This document shows, one piece after another, positions 13,263 through 24,200 of a DNA stretch of 64,000 nt. The notes below the pieces were generated by a model that was not told the DNA's origin, searched no databases, and saw only the letters and a program-made list of their open reading frames with translations. Source of the stretch: Siphonodentalium dalli. Its lineage: Eukaryota > Mollusca > Scaphopoda > Gadilida > Siphonodentaliidae. The translations under genes and the position numbers were made by a program. Numbering within the stretch: position 1 is the stretch's first letter; every line of letters begins with the position of its first letter. Location of the stretch: contig CP136067.1 of assembly GCA_032622095.1 (NCBI GenBank), forward strand, positions 137,271,990 through 137,335,989, given 5' to 3'.

Positions 13263-15225
13263 ATTTGGACGCCAAAAACTCATTAGAACAAATTATGGAG
13301 AAAACTATATATAACTTTGGTGAATATTGGCAACTAAAACATTCTTTACCCCTCCTCTCTTAACCCCTGTCCAAACTGTACCAAATGTGGCGTCTTTAAC
13401 CCACACGATTTGATTCCTCATATCATTGTAGAAGAACGTGTATGAATTTGGTGAAAACATTATTAGTTGTATCAGCTTTGGTTCCCCTCCCGATTCATGA
13501 CACGAACGTTGCCACTTCAAACATTTAAACCACATTCATTATACCCCTGATATCAGATATCATGCAGATAATTATGTATAAGTTTGGTGGTAGTCGGCAA
13601 CTAACCAAATTATTATCAAATTAGTGTCCCTTTCCCTTCTCTCACCAAAACGTCACAAATTTGGAGAAGAAACTGAAGAATGTGTATCAATTTTATGGAA
13701 ATCGGTGCTAACACTAGCTGTTTATCATTTGTGGTGCCACTCTCCCCTCCGTGAACCCCTGACTCGAACGGTGCCATATCATGGAGATGATTATGTATAG
13801 GTTCGGTGGAAATTGGCGACCAATGGATTTCATCATTTGTGCTGCCACACCTTTTTCTGCCTCTGACACCAACAGCGTCCCTTTAGAAAAGTTTAACCCA
13901 CACCATCATCTTCCTCGTAAAAAGTTACCTATGTCAGACCCCTTTGGTGCCATCTCGATGGTCCCCCGTGCAGTTGTATAGAACACAGACATTCGCAAAT
14001 ATAGGCACTTAATGTGGCGTCTTTAACTCACACGATTAGATTCCTCGTATTATTGTAGAAGAATTTAGTGGAAATTGACGCTAAACATATGTTTATCCGT
14101 TTTGGTGACCCTCCCCGCCCTATCTCTGACTTAAGCGGCGCCATTTTTTTTTTGCATCTTTAAACCACACAATTAGACTCGACATGAGAGTCATAAGATG
14201 GATATATATAACATTGGTGGAAATCTGCGACTAAACAAATTAGTATCAAATTTAATACCTCCCCCATCTTTAAATCACATTGTTAGATTATTCCAATCAT
14301 GGAGAAGAATGTGTATCAATTTGATGGAAATCGGCGCTGAAAATATTTGTTATCAATATTGGTCCCCTTTCGGTGCCCCTGACACAATAACACCACTTTT
14401 GACATCTTTAAGCCACACCGTTAGACTCCTGATATTACGGAGATGATTATGTATAAGTTTGGTGGTAATCGGTGACTAAACAAATTCTTATCAGATTTAG
14501 TGCTCCCCCGTCTCTCATTCAAACGGCACAAATTTGGCGTCTTTGAATCACACTATTAGATTCTTCGTATCATGGAGAAGAATGTTTATCAATTTGATGG
14601 AAATGGGCGCTAAAAATATTGTTTATCAAATTTGGTGCCCCTCTCCCCTTCGGTGCACCCCTGACTCAATGAAGCCACTTTTGATAGCTTTAAGCTACAC
14701 CATTATACTCTTGATATCAAGGAGATAATTATGTATACGTTTGGAGGTAATCGGCGACTAAACAAATTATCAAATTTAGTGCCCCACCACCATATCTCAT
14801 CCAAACGGCACTAACTTGGCGTCTTTAATGCCCACGATTAGATTCCATTTACCATGGAGAAGAACGTGTATCAATTTGGTGTAAATCGGCGCTAAAATAT
14901 CTGTATTAATGTTGGTGCCCCCTCCCTCTTATGTGAAGCCCTGACTCTAACGGCGCCACTTTAAAAAAAATTTAAACCACACCATTAGATTTCTCATATC
15001 ATTGAGATGAATATGTATAAGTTTTGTGGAAATCTGCGACAAAGTTTTTTTCTGCCCCTCCCCCTTTTCTGCCCCTGACAACAACAGCGTCACTTTATAA
15101 AATTCTAACCCGCACCATTATCTTCCTCGTTAGACCCCATTGGTGCCATCTAGATGATCCCCCGTCAATTTCTATAGAACACAGACAGACAGACATTCGT
15201 AAATAAAATAGATATATATATTACT
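13263..15225 (-). repeat. Satellite array, left arm (minus orientation)
   Basis: Tandem, diverged units of about 165-175 bp in two alternating types, giving a dimer of roughly 330 bp. In this arm they read as reverse complement. Landmarks are ACCACACGATTAGATTCC, TATCATGGAGAAGAA and GGAAATCGGCGCTAAA. Units are about 75-85% alike by eye. Near the centre (about 15170-15205) the array meets CTATAGAACACAGACAGACAGACA. The short open frames in it are not genes. Confidence 0.85.
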
Positions 15226-16919
15226 ATGATATGATATGATATCATATCTATATCTATATTTGCGAATGTCTGTCTGTCTGTCTGTGTTCTATAGAAATTC
15301 ACAGGGGACCATCTAGATGGCACCAAAGGGATCTACTAGGGGTAACTTTTTACGAGAAAGATAATGGTGAGGGTTAGGATTTTCTAAAGTGATTCCGTTG
15401 TTGTCAGGGGCAGAAAGGGGGAAGGGCCGAAAACAATTGTCGCCGATTGCCACGAAACTTATATATAATCATCCCCATGATATAAGAAATATGATGGTGT
15501 GGTTTAAATATGTCAAGAGTGGCGCATTTCGAGTCAGGGTTGCATGGAATGGAAGAGGGCACCAAAATTGATAAACTAAGTTTAGAGCCGAGGGCCCATC
15601 AAGATGGCACCAAACGGTCTACTGAGAGTAACTTTTTACGAGAAAGATAATGGTGTGGGTTAGAATCTTCTAAAGTGACGCCGTTGTCAGGGGCAGAAAA
15701 GGGGGAGGAGTAGAAACAAATGTTTGCCGCCGATTGCCACGAAACTTTTATATAATCATTTCCATGATATGAGGAATCTAATGGCGTTGTTTAAGTATGT
15801 CAAACGTGGCGCCATTCGCGTCAGGGATGCGCGGAAAGGGCGAGGGGCACCAAAATTGATCAAATTAATTTTAGCACCGATTTCCACCAAAATTGAAATA
15901 TATTCTTCTCCATGATGCAAGGAATCTAATTGTGCGATTCAAAGATTCCAAATTGCTGTCGATTAGATGAAAGATTGTGGGAGGGGGCACTCAATTTGAT
16001 AAGAATCGGTTTAGTCGCCGACTGCCACCATACTTATACAATATCATCCCCATGGTATGAGGAGACTAATGGTGTGGCTTAAATATGTCCAAAGTGCCGT
16101 CATTCGAGTCAGTGTTAAACTGAAAGGCAGATGGGGCACCAAACTTGATACGCAATAATTTTAGCGCCAATTTCCACCAACGTGATACGCATTATTACCC
16201 ATAATACGAGGAGTCTGATCGTGTGATTTGAAAACGCCATGTTGGTGCTGTTTGGATGAGAGATGGGGGTTAGTGTGCACTAAATTTGATCAAAATTGGT
16301 TTACCAAACTTATCAATAATCATCTCCATGATATCAGTAGTCTAATTGTGTGGTTTAAGGATGTCACAAGTGGGGCCATTCAAATCAGGGGTGCACTGAA
16401 AGGGAGAGGGGCACCAATATTGATAAATTAGTGTCGTTCGGATGTGAGATTGGGAAGGGGTGGGCTCTAAATTTGATAATAATTGGTTTAGTCACTGATT
16501 GCTACCAAACTTATACAAAATCATCCACATGGTATGAGTCTAATGGTTGGCTTAAAACTGTTAAAAGTGGCGTCATTCGAGTCAGGGTGTACCGAAAAGG
16601 AGATGGGCACCATAATTGATACACAATAATTTTAGCGCCAATTTCCACCAAATTGATACACAATCTTATCCATGAACGAGGAATCAAATCATGTGATTTA
16701 AAGACGCTATAATGGTGCTGTTTGTCTGAGAGATTGTGTGGGGTGGGCACTGAATTTGATAAAAAATGTTTAGTCGCCGATTAGCACCAAACTTAATTAT
16801 AAATATTTATCTCCATGATATCAGGAGTCTAATTGTGTGGTTTAAAGATGTCAAAAGTGGTGCCATTCGAGACAGGGGTCCACAGAGGGTGAGACACAAA
16901 AATGGATAAACAATATGTT
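15226..16919 (+). repeat. Satellite array, right arm (plus orientation)
   Basis: Mirror image of the left arm, starting from TGTCTGTCTGTCTGTGTTCTATAG at about 15268. Unit type 1: CGCCGATTGCCACCAAACTT...CCCCATGATATGAGG...GTGTGGTTTAAATATGTC. Unit type 2: GCGCCGATTTCCACC...CTTCTCCATGATACGAGGAATC...GTGATTTAAAGACGCC. The array is cut at 16919 by the gypsy insertion and resumes at 26454. Confidence 0.85.
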
Positions 16920-17705
16920 TGTGACCGTGCTATTTTATATACCAAATCAGTATATGCCTTTATTACATGCTACACATGTATACTAACTAAGTTATTAAAC
17001 CTAACTCACTAATATACATTTTATAGCCGCATTGTAATAATTTCATTCCGCGTACTTGGTTCATTCCATTTCGCGCTATTCCGTTCTGCACATTCCCCGT
17101 TTCCTATGTCTCATTGCTGATCTGTATTTTGCTATTTACTATCTCTATCTACGCCCAATCTCTTACCCGCTTAAGTCTTCCTCTGTCTAGTTCAGCGCCC
17201 AGTATTAGATCTAACTAAGGTGTTTTAGCCAATCACAGGTAAGCTTATTTACCGCGCTTTCTCAGTCCGTATTTCGTCACCAAGGTGTACGCATCGCAAT
17301 ATCGTATAACACTCAGTGTTATCCTAATTTCTTCATGCTCGAAGAATGTTAATAAGTTTAAGAAGTAATACTACGTTATGACATCTGACCTATGCTTTCC
17401 AAAGGATGGGTCCTTTTTCTCGTTGGACATCTCTCGATTGATGTTGGATGTTCGATGTTGTGATGTTGCTGTCAAGCTGTCTGTGTAGATGTTATGTGAT
17501 GTCATCCATATGTGTCTTGTGATGTTGGATTGTGTTCCGTTTGGTATTGCATGATGATGAGTATAGAATAAATACATGATGAAGACTTTTAAAGGTAGGC
17601 TCAGTTTACTATAGACCCTGCCAGATGATCAAGACTCAGAGCCCCATAAATGTTTGTGATATAGCGACATGGTTCACTAAAGACCCACCCATGTGCTCTA
17701 CCACA
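16920..17705 (+). repeat. 5' LTR
   Basis: 786 bp, TGTGACCGTG...CTCTACCACA. Comparison base by base with 25668-26453 shows three substitutions: 17039 A/25787 C, 17440 G/26188 T, 17691 A/26439 C. It contains AATAAA at 17567-17572, about 138 bp before its end, a plausible polyadenylation signal. Confidence 0.95.
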
Positions 17706-17706
17706 A

Positions 17707-17724
17707 TGGCGCCCACGTGTATAG
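17707..17724 (+). promoter_or_regulatory. Primer-binding site, tRNA-Lys-like
   Basis: TGGCGCCCACGTG begins two bases after the LTR end. TGGCGCCCA is complementary to a tRNA 3' end of the TGGGCGCCA type, as in some tRNA-Lys; the match seems to lack one A compared with the usual Lys site. Assignment by memory of tRNA ends, so moderate. Confidence 0.65.
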
Positions 17725-19911
17725 CTTTAATCTCTGAGTATAGTGTGGAACTTTGAAATTGGTGAGAAAATTGGAACTTGGTGAAATTTCGTGTTTTCAG
17801 TCTGAAAAATGACAATCAGGATTTCTGGAGATATTCAGCGTTGGATTGGAAGAGACAATAAGATTTGAACAGTTTTATGCTAAAAAATGCATAAAAAACA
17901 TAAATTCTGTTGAAAATTGATGAATTTTGTTGAAAATCTAAGATTTTCATGTTATTCAGTGAAATTTGTAAACACATTGTTTTGGTGTGGCTGTATTCCT
18001 TTAATATCATAATTATGTCTAAATTTTTGTATTGTCAGCTCTGTTTAGTCGTTTTTAGCGTTTGGGCAACGTCCAGGCATTAAATTCGATTTGTTACTCT
18101 GCCAATATATCGCGGTCCGGATTTTGGTAAATTGAAACCCGGTAAAGTTGTGTTTTCCGGAATTTGGTAGTCCGTGGTTTCGTTTTCGTTTCGTCACCGG
18201 ATTACATTTTCTATTGGTCAGAACAGAAAGTAAACAAATAAGCACATGGTAGTTTGTTGTTGTATAGTCTGACCAACTTTAGTAGCCTTTAAAGCTAATT
18301 ATTAGCTTTTGTTTAGGTGTAGTTAGGTATATAATATATCCGTCCAGACACACATTATGTATTGTATGCTGTCAAAGTTTTTCTTTGACTAAAACATTGT
18401 CAAAGAAGTGACATTTGTTGTATTAAATGTTCCAGTACTGAATGCATAGGCCAAATTTCAGCTTGTGAATTGCAAGGTGACTATCATTGCACAAGCCGGA
18501 GATTTTCTGAAACCGAAATTGGTCGAGAATTTTTCTAAATTTCTGGACATTCGGTCGTCACTTTGTTGTGACATTGTGATAAATACCTTTTGTCTCCAAC
18601 ATTATGCAATGCAATTCTGACTTTGCATTAATAAGTTAGTAGTTTTCAGACCCGGTGTTGGACAAATTGTCCCAACTAGTTCTGGTAGTACAAGCAGGTG
18701 TTGTCATCTTGGTTTGTTGATAGTCGTGACATGGTAAGTTGGTGTCAGAGTCTGCAGTCGTCGGAGTCTCAGGTTAACGGTGAGTCAACCCTGACCCCTC
18801 CCCTGCCACACCCTCTTTCCCACAAATTTTTGTGTGTGAGCCAAGTACGCATCGCGCTTGCTTTCATCTCATTTCATCAGATAGGTGCATGAGTTAATTA
18901 GGTTAATTAGGTGGAAGTTTAACTTAACCAAACTAATTAGTAGCAGTTGTCGGCAAGAAAACTTATAAATTTTCAGCCAGTCCACACTTAGCATGCAAGC
19001 GGAAGTAAAATTTGTATTAAAATTTTCAGACGACGGTGAATTGTGATTTGAGAATTTTGTAGTTGACGGTGGAGTATATAGCTCGAAAATAGGTGATTTT
19101 TCAGAGGAAGTTCGGAAAATAATTTTTCGAATCAACTTTCAGTTGACGGTGAACTTTAATGTTCCTATGTGTTGTTGCGTCAACACGTGAATGATTATAT
19201 TTCAGTTTTGTCGCCGGACGGCACAATTAACTTGAAATTAGGTGAATTGTTGGTGACGTCGTGGAAAATTAATTTATTTTTCCATCGTTGAGTTTGTAGT
19301 GTGTGATTGATCAGGTTAGATCTGACTTTGAAATTTTTTCAGTTGACGTCAGATAGTGAGTGAAAATAGGTGACTTGAATATTTAATCGCAGATTAATTT
19401 TGAATTTTGATGCGATTTGTAGGTATTCGCTTGGTAGTTAAATTGTAGGTGACATACAGTTGGCTGAGTTACGGTGAACTTGATAAACATTTTTTTCAGA
19501 AATTTTCTTACGTAGTTGGACTTGAGAATTTTTCTTGAATTAAATTTTTCCGCATAATTGTTTTTTTTTCCCCGCAGGTTTAATTACAAAATGAATTTAG
19601 TTTTTCAGTGATTTCTGAGTTGGTAGGCAGAAAATACTTAGGTTTTTCTGTATAAATTTCAGCGCGTCGGTTTTTCAGATATTGAGTTTAGTCTATTTTT
19701 ACTTGACGTTTTCAGCGTTCAGCAAGGTTAATACTTTGACCTTTACACTTAGTGATTTTTTTCCCCGAATTCTCTTGTAGGTTTCGACTTGAATTATTTT
19801 TTATTCCAGTTAGTTAAAGCGACATTTTTTTTTTTTTTTCAGAGATATTTCTTAGAATTTGTAGGTCGATCGTGGTTGAAATATTTTCAAATTTGTCCTA
19901 GTTAGCGAAAG
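17725..19911 (+). other. Gypsy 5' leader with TTTTCAG/AGGTGA motif array
   Basis: A 2.2-kb untranslated leader with no long frame. I count 11 copies of TTTTCAG (17794, 18643, 18970, 19023, 19098, 19336, 19493, 19602, 19672, 19709 and about 19836). There are also several ATTTCAG/CTTTCAG variants, alternating with AGGTGA and GTTGACGGTGA phrases. This looks like a degenerate internal repeat or an array of splice-site-like sequences. Confidence 0.7.
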
Positions 19912-21291
19912 ATGGCGTCACAGATTTCAGAGGAAGTTATGTTGAAGATACAGGCTGAGATATTGGAATTGACAGTTCGGATAGAGGAGTTGAAGAGAAA
20001 TAGTGAAAATAGTTATGATAATAATTACAGCAATGATGATTATTACAGAAATGATAATTATAACAGTGGTTATAACTCTTACTCCAGACGGCATGCGCAG
20101 AGATATCGGAATAGGAATCGCAGAAGGCAGTATACTGAGAGAAGCGATAATGCTCATTATTTACAGAAGGAGTCACATAATGTTTCAGATGAGAGAAATG
20201 ATTATAGTAATCACACAAATGATAGGTTACAAGGAGAGTATGTATCTGGTAGATACACCGGATGTTGGAAATGTGGTGATTTGACGCATAAAGCGTTTGG
20301 TTGTAGGAAAGGTGGATACTATCGCTACTATGATAGAGATAAATTTTTTCGTCCACAGGATAGATCCCGGAGATTTATTAACAAATCTCAATTTGTTAAT
20401 GATTCCAGTAAGGAACATTGTATAAATGGAAATGCTACAGAGTCAGATATTACTGTTTCAGGTTACAATACTAAGGCTCTTGTTGATACAGGTTCGACTT
20501 GCTCCACAATTTGCGAGCAATTTTACAGCACTTTCTTGAAACATATTCCTTTGCAGCCCTTGTCTGTTATACTTAATATAGAGTGTGCTGATGGCAAGAA
20601 ACTTCCTTATCTTGGATACATTCAGTGTCCTATTACAGTTCCTTCTTTAGGACAAGATTCCGGCAAAGAGTTCATTTTTCTTGTAGTGCCAAACAGTTCT
20701 TATAACATGTCAGTGCCAGTTTTGCTAGGAATTAATATTCTTTCAGAACTCATGCAGTTGTGCAAAGATGCACATGGTAACAGGTTTTTACAGAATGCAA
20801 ACTTGTCATCATCTTGGTTTATGGCATTCAGATGCATGATTTCTAGGGAGAAAGAACTTGCTAAACACAACTTTGTTCTAGGTCATGTAAAGTCTGCTGA
20901 GAATACTCATGTTATTCTCCATCCTAATACTAAGAAAGTTGTTACTGGTTTTATTGATCATAAGATTCCTTACCAACCCACATGTGCTATTTTGCAGCCA
21001 CTTCCAGATGATGAGCGGTTCAACTTTTTAGAGATAGGTCCATATATTGTGAAATATGATTTCAAGAGCACTGATACTGTTGATGTTCACTTGTCAAATA
21101 TTTCTTCTAGGACTATTAGTATAGCACCTAACTCTGTTATTTGTCAGGTACAGCCAGTCTCTGTTGAGCAAGTTATTGAAACCTCCCCAGGTTCAGAGAC
21201 TACCTCTTCATTTCTTGATAAAATTACTATTGATGTTTCTTCTCTTGATGATGCAAAGGATATATCTGTTGCATTGAATCTTATCAAATAA
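19912..21291 (+). CDS. Gypsy ORF1: zinc-knuckle and aspartic protease
   Basis: A 459-codon frame; ATG in a good context (AAGATGG). Residues 4-32 look like a short coiled coil; about 35-110 is rich in Asn, Tyr, Ser and Arg with no recognisable capsid fold; 118-131 is a CCHC zinc knuckle (C118, C121, H126, C131) as in nucleocapsids; D192-T-G with flanking hydrophobic residues is the retropepsin active site, and VLLGINIL near residue 273 fits the later hydrophobic-Gly motif. Role: nucleic-acid binding and polyprotein cleavage. It ends in TAA at 21289-21291. The next frame, in the same register, continues at once with residues typical of the PR-RT linker. Gypsy gag proteins are usually longer before the knuckle, so the capsid seems missing or unrecognisable. 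Confidence 0.9.
   Translation: MASQISEEVMLKIQAEILELTVRIEELKRNSENSYDNNYSNDDYYRNDNYNSGYNSYSRRHAQRYRNRNRRRQYTERSDNAHYLQKESHNVSDERNDYSNHTNDRLQGEYVSGRYTGCWKCGDLTHKAFGCRKGGYYRYYDRDKFFRPQDRSRRFINKSQFVNDSSKEHCINGNATESDITVSGYNTKALVDTGSTCSTICEQFYSTFLKHIPLQPLSVILNIECADGKKLPYLGYIQCPITVPSLGQDSGKEFIFLVVPNSSYNMSVPVLLGINILSELMQLCKDAHGNRFLQNANLSSSWFMAFRCMISREKELAKHNFVLGHVKSAENTHVILHPNTKKVVTGFIDHKIPYQPTCAILQPLPDDERFNFLEIGPYIVKYDFKSTDTVDVHLSNISSRTISIAPNSVICQVQPVSVEQVIETSPGSETTSSFLDKITIDVSSLDDAKDISVALNLIK
21289..21291 (+). other. Single in-frame TAA between protease and RT
   Basis: ORF1 and the pol frame share the same reading register (both start positions are 1 modulo 3). Between TAA and the first ATG of the next frame (21361) the codons stay open and resemble the normal segment before RT in gypsy Pol (a Phe-Ser-Asp-Val-Phe start and Asp-Leu-Asp-Leu-Gly). 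Only this codon separates them: a nonsense mutation or a readthrough site. Confidence 0.85.
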
Positions 21292-24200
21292 TTTTCAGAT
21301 GTTTTTTCACAGCATGATCTTGACTTAGGTTTTTACAGTGCAGTTAAGCATAGGATCGACATGTATGATTCTACACCTTTCAAGGATCGTCCGAGACGTT
21401 TACCTCCAAGCATGATTGATGAAGTGAGAAATCATCTTCACCAGTTGTTAGCTGCCGGCATTATACGCCGATCTCACAGTCCATATTCTTCTAATGTTGT
21501 TTTAGTTAGGAAGAAGGGTTCAAATGACCTTCGTATGTGTACAGATTTTAGAATTTTAAATAAACGCACTATTCCAGATAATTATGCACTCCCTAGGCCT
21601 GAAGACCTTTTTGATTACTTAGCAGGTGCCAAGTACTACTCAGTTCTCGACCTCAAATCTGGTTTTCATCAATTGGAGATTGCAGAGGAGCACAAGGAGA
21701 GAACAGCTTTTACTGTTGGAGGTCTAGGTTTCTATGAATATAATAGACTTGCATTTGGTTTGAACAATAGTCCTTCTAGCTTTCAGAGAATGATGGAAGA
21801 CTGCCTCGATGGTCTTAACAGGAAAATATGTAATATTTATGTTGATGACGTCATTGTATGGTCAAAATCTGTTCCAGAGATGTTGGAGCGACTTAGACTT
21901 GTTTTTGACAGGCTCAGAGAATGTGGTTTGAAACTGGCTCCAGCAAAGTGTAAATTTTTCATGCGCCGTGTCTCATATGTAGGCCATGTAGTTTCAGAGA
22001 AAGGTATCGAGACAGATCCTGCGAAAGTTGACAAAATTGTCAACTGGCCAGTTCCCAAGAACTCTGATCAATTGCGATCATTTCTTGGCTTTGCAGGTTA
22101 CTACAGAAAATATTGTCCTAATTTTTCCAGGATTGCTAAGCCCTTGACAGATTTACTTCCCCCTACAAATACAAAGAAGCCAAAGAACAAGGTTAAATCC
22201 TCTTTTACAGGGAAATGGAAATGGGAGCATGAGCAGCAGTCTGCATTTGATACTTTGAAAGATCGCCTTTCTAATCCCCCCATTTTAGGTTACCCCGATT
22301 ACAGCAGGCCCTTTGAGGTCCATACTGATGCGTCCCTTCATGGTTTAGGTTGTGTCCTTTACCAAGAGATCGAGGGCGTGAAGAGAGTTATTGCGTATGG
22401 CAGCCGAGGAACCACAGCAGCAGAAAAGAATTACCCGGCACATAAATTAGAATTTTTAGCTTTAAAGTGGGCAGTTACAGAAAAGTTTTATGACTATTTA
22501 TATGGTAATTATTTTGTAGTGTATACTGATAACAATCCCTTAACTTATGTTTTAACTTCAGCCAAATTAGATGCTACTGGACAGAGATGGTTATCAGCCT
22601 TAGGTTCTTTTAAATTTGATATTGTTTACAGACCCGGTAAATTTAATACCGATGCAGATGCCTTATCCAGGTTGGATACACCTTCTTCAGATATTATTAC
22701 AAATGATTCAGTGCAAGTTATTTGTAATTCATTACAGGTTCAGCAACCTTTTGTTGAAAGTTTATGTTGTAGCACTGATGTTTTAAATTCTGTTCAAGAT
22801 GATGTAGGCCATGATCTTGATGAAATGAATTATAGGGATTGGAGAAGATTGCAGGAAAGAGATGATGTATTGTCCGTATGGTTATCAGCCGTGAGAAGAA
22901 ATAGTTGCCCAAAGAGAAAGTACCTTCCCCCTTCTAAGCTTCATTCAGCATTTTTAAGACATTTTTCTAAGCTTAGGTTGCAGCGAGGAGTTCTTTATAG
23001 AGAGTCCACTTTTAATGGTAAAACCACCACTCAGCTTGTTTTACCACATTCACAGATTTCTTTTGTTCTAAAATCATTACATAATGATATAGGACATCCA
23101 GGTCGTGACAGAACAGTTTCACTTGTGAAAGAAAGATTTTATTTTCCAGGTATCGACAGTGCTGTCGATGATTGGATAAAACATTGTCATAGATGTTTAC
23201 GAGTGAAAACTAATCCGAATTTCAGAGCCCCTTTAGTATCCATCACTACTTCTCAACCTCTTGAACTTGTTTGTATTGATTTTCTTACTCTTGATTGTTC
23301 TAGAGGTGGTTACCAATATGTTCTTATTACTAAATATGCACAGGCTTATCCTACAAGGAACATGACCGCAAAGACTACTGCTGATGTATTGTTTAACAAT
23401 TTCTTTATTCATTATGGTTATCCTCAACGTATTCATAGTGATCAAGGTGCTAATTTTGAATCTCAACTTATTTCTGAACTTTGTCAGCTTTGCAGCATCA
23501 AGAAGTCCCGAACTACTCCTTATCATCCGATGGGGAATGGTGTTACAGAGCGATTTAATCGCACACTTATTAGTATGTTAGGTACTCTTAATCCTGACCA
23601 GAAACATGACTGGAAATCACATATAGGTCCTCTTGTTCATGCTTACAATTGTACTAGGCATGAAACTACTGGTTTTGCTCCTTTTCAGTTGATGTTCGGA
23701 AGAGAACCACGGTTACCTCTTGATGTTTTATTTGGTCTGAATAAACCTGATTCTGATCAAACTTCTTACTGTGATTATGTTTCAGATCTTAGACAAAGAC
23801 TTTCTGATTCTTACAGATTAGCATCCAAATCTATGTCTGGTGCTCAGAGTAGTAATGCCAAATATTATAATCGAAAGCTTCGTGGTGCAATTATACATGT
23901 AGGTGACAGAGTCTTAGTAAAGACATTAGCTTTCGAAGGCAGACATAAATTGGCAGATAAATATGATTCTGAAGTATACACTGTTAAATCTCAACCTAAT
24001 TCTGACATTCCTGTTTTTAATTTAGAAGATGACAATGGAAAGCAAAGAACTTTACATAGGAACCACTTGTTGCCTATTGGTTCTTTACCCCTTGACTTTC
24101 CAGATGACGACACAGCCCTTAAATCTCCTCTTGAACAGAGAGATGCTGATGCCCCAATTGTAGATCCTCTTATCCCACCTGTACGGCCACCAGAGCCTAA

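Noticed and set aside
17371-17577. 68-codon frame on the minus strand, repeated at 26119-26325
   Set aside because: Lies inside both LTRs, so its duplication is only that of the LTR; no motif.
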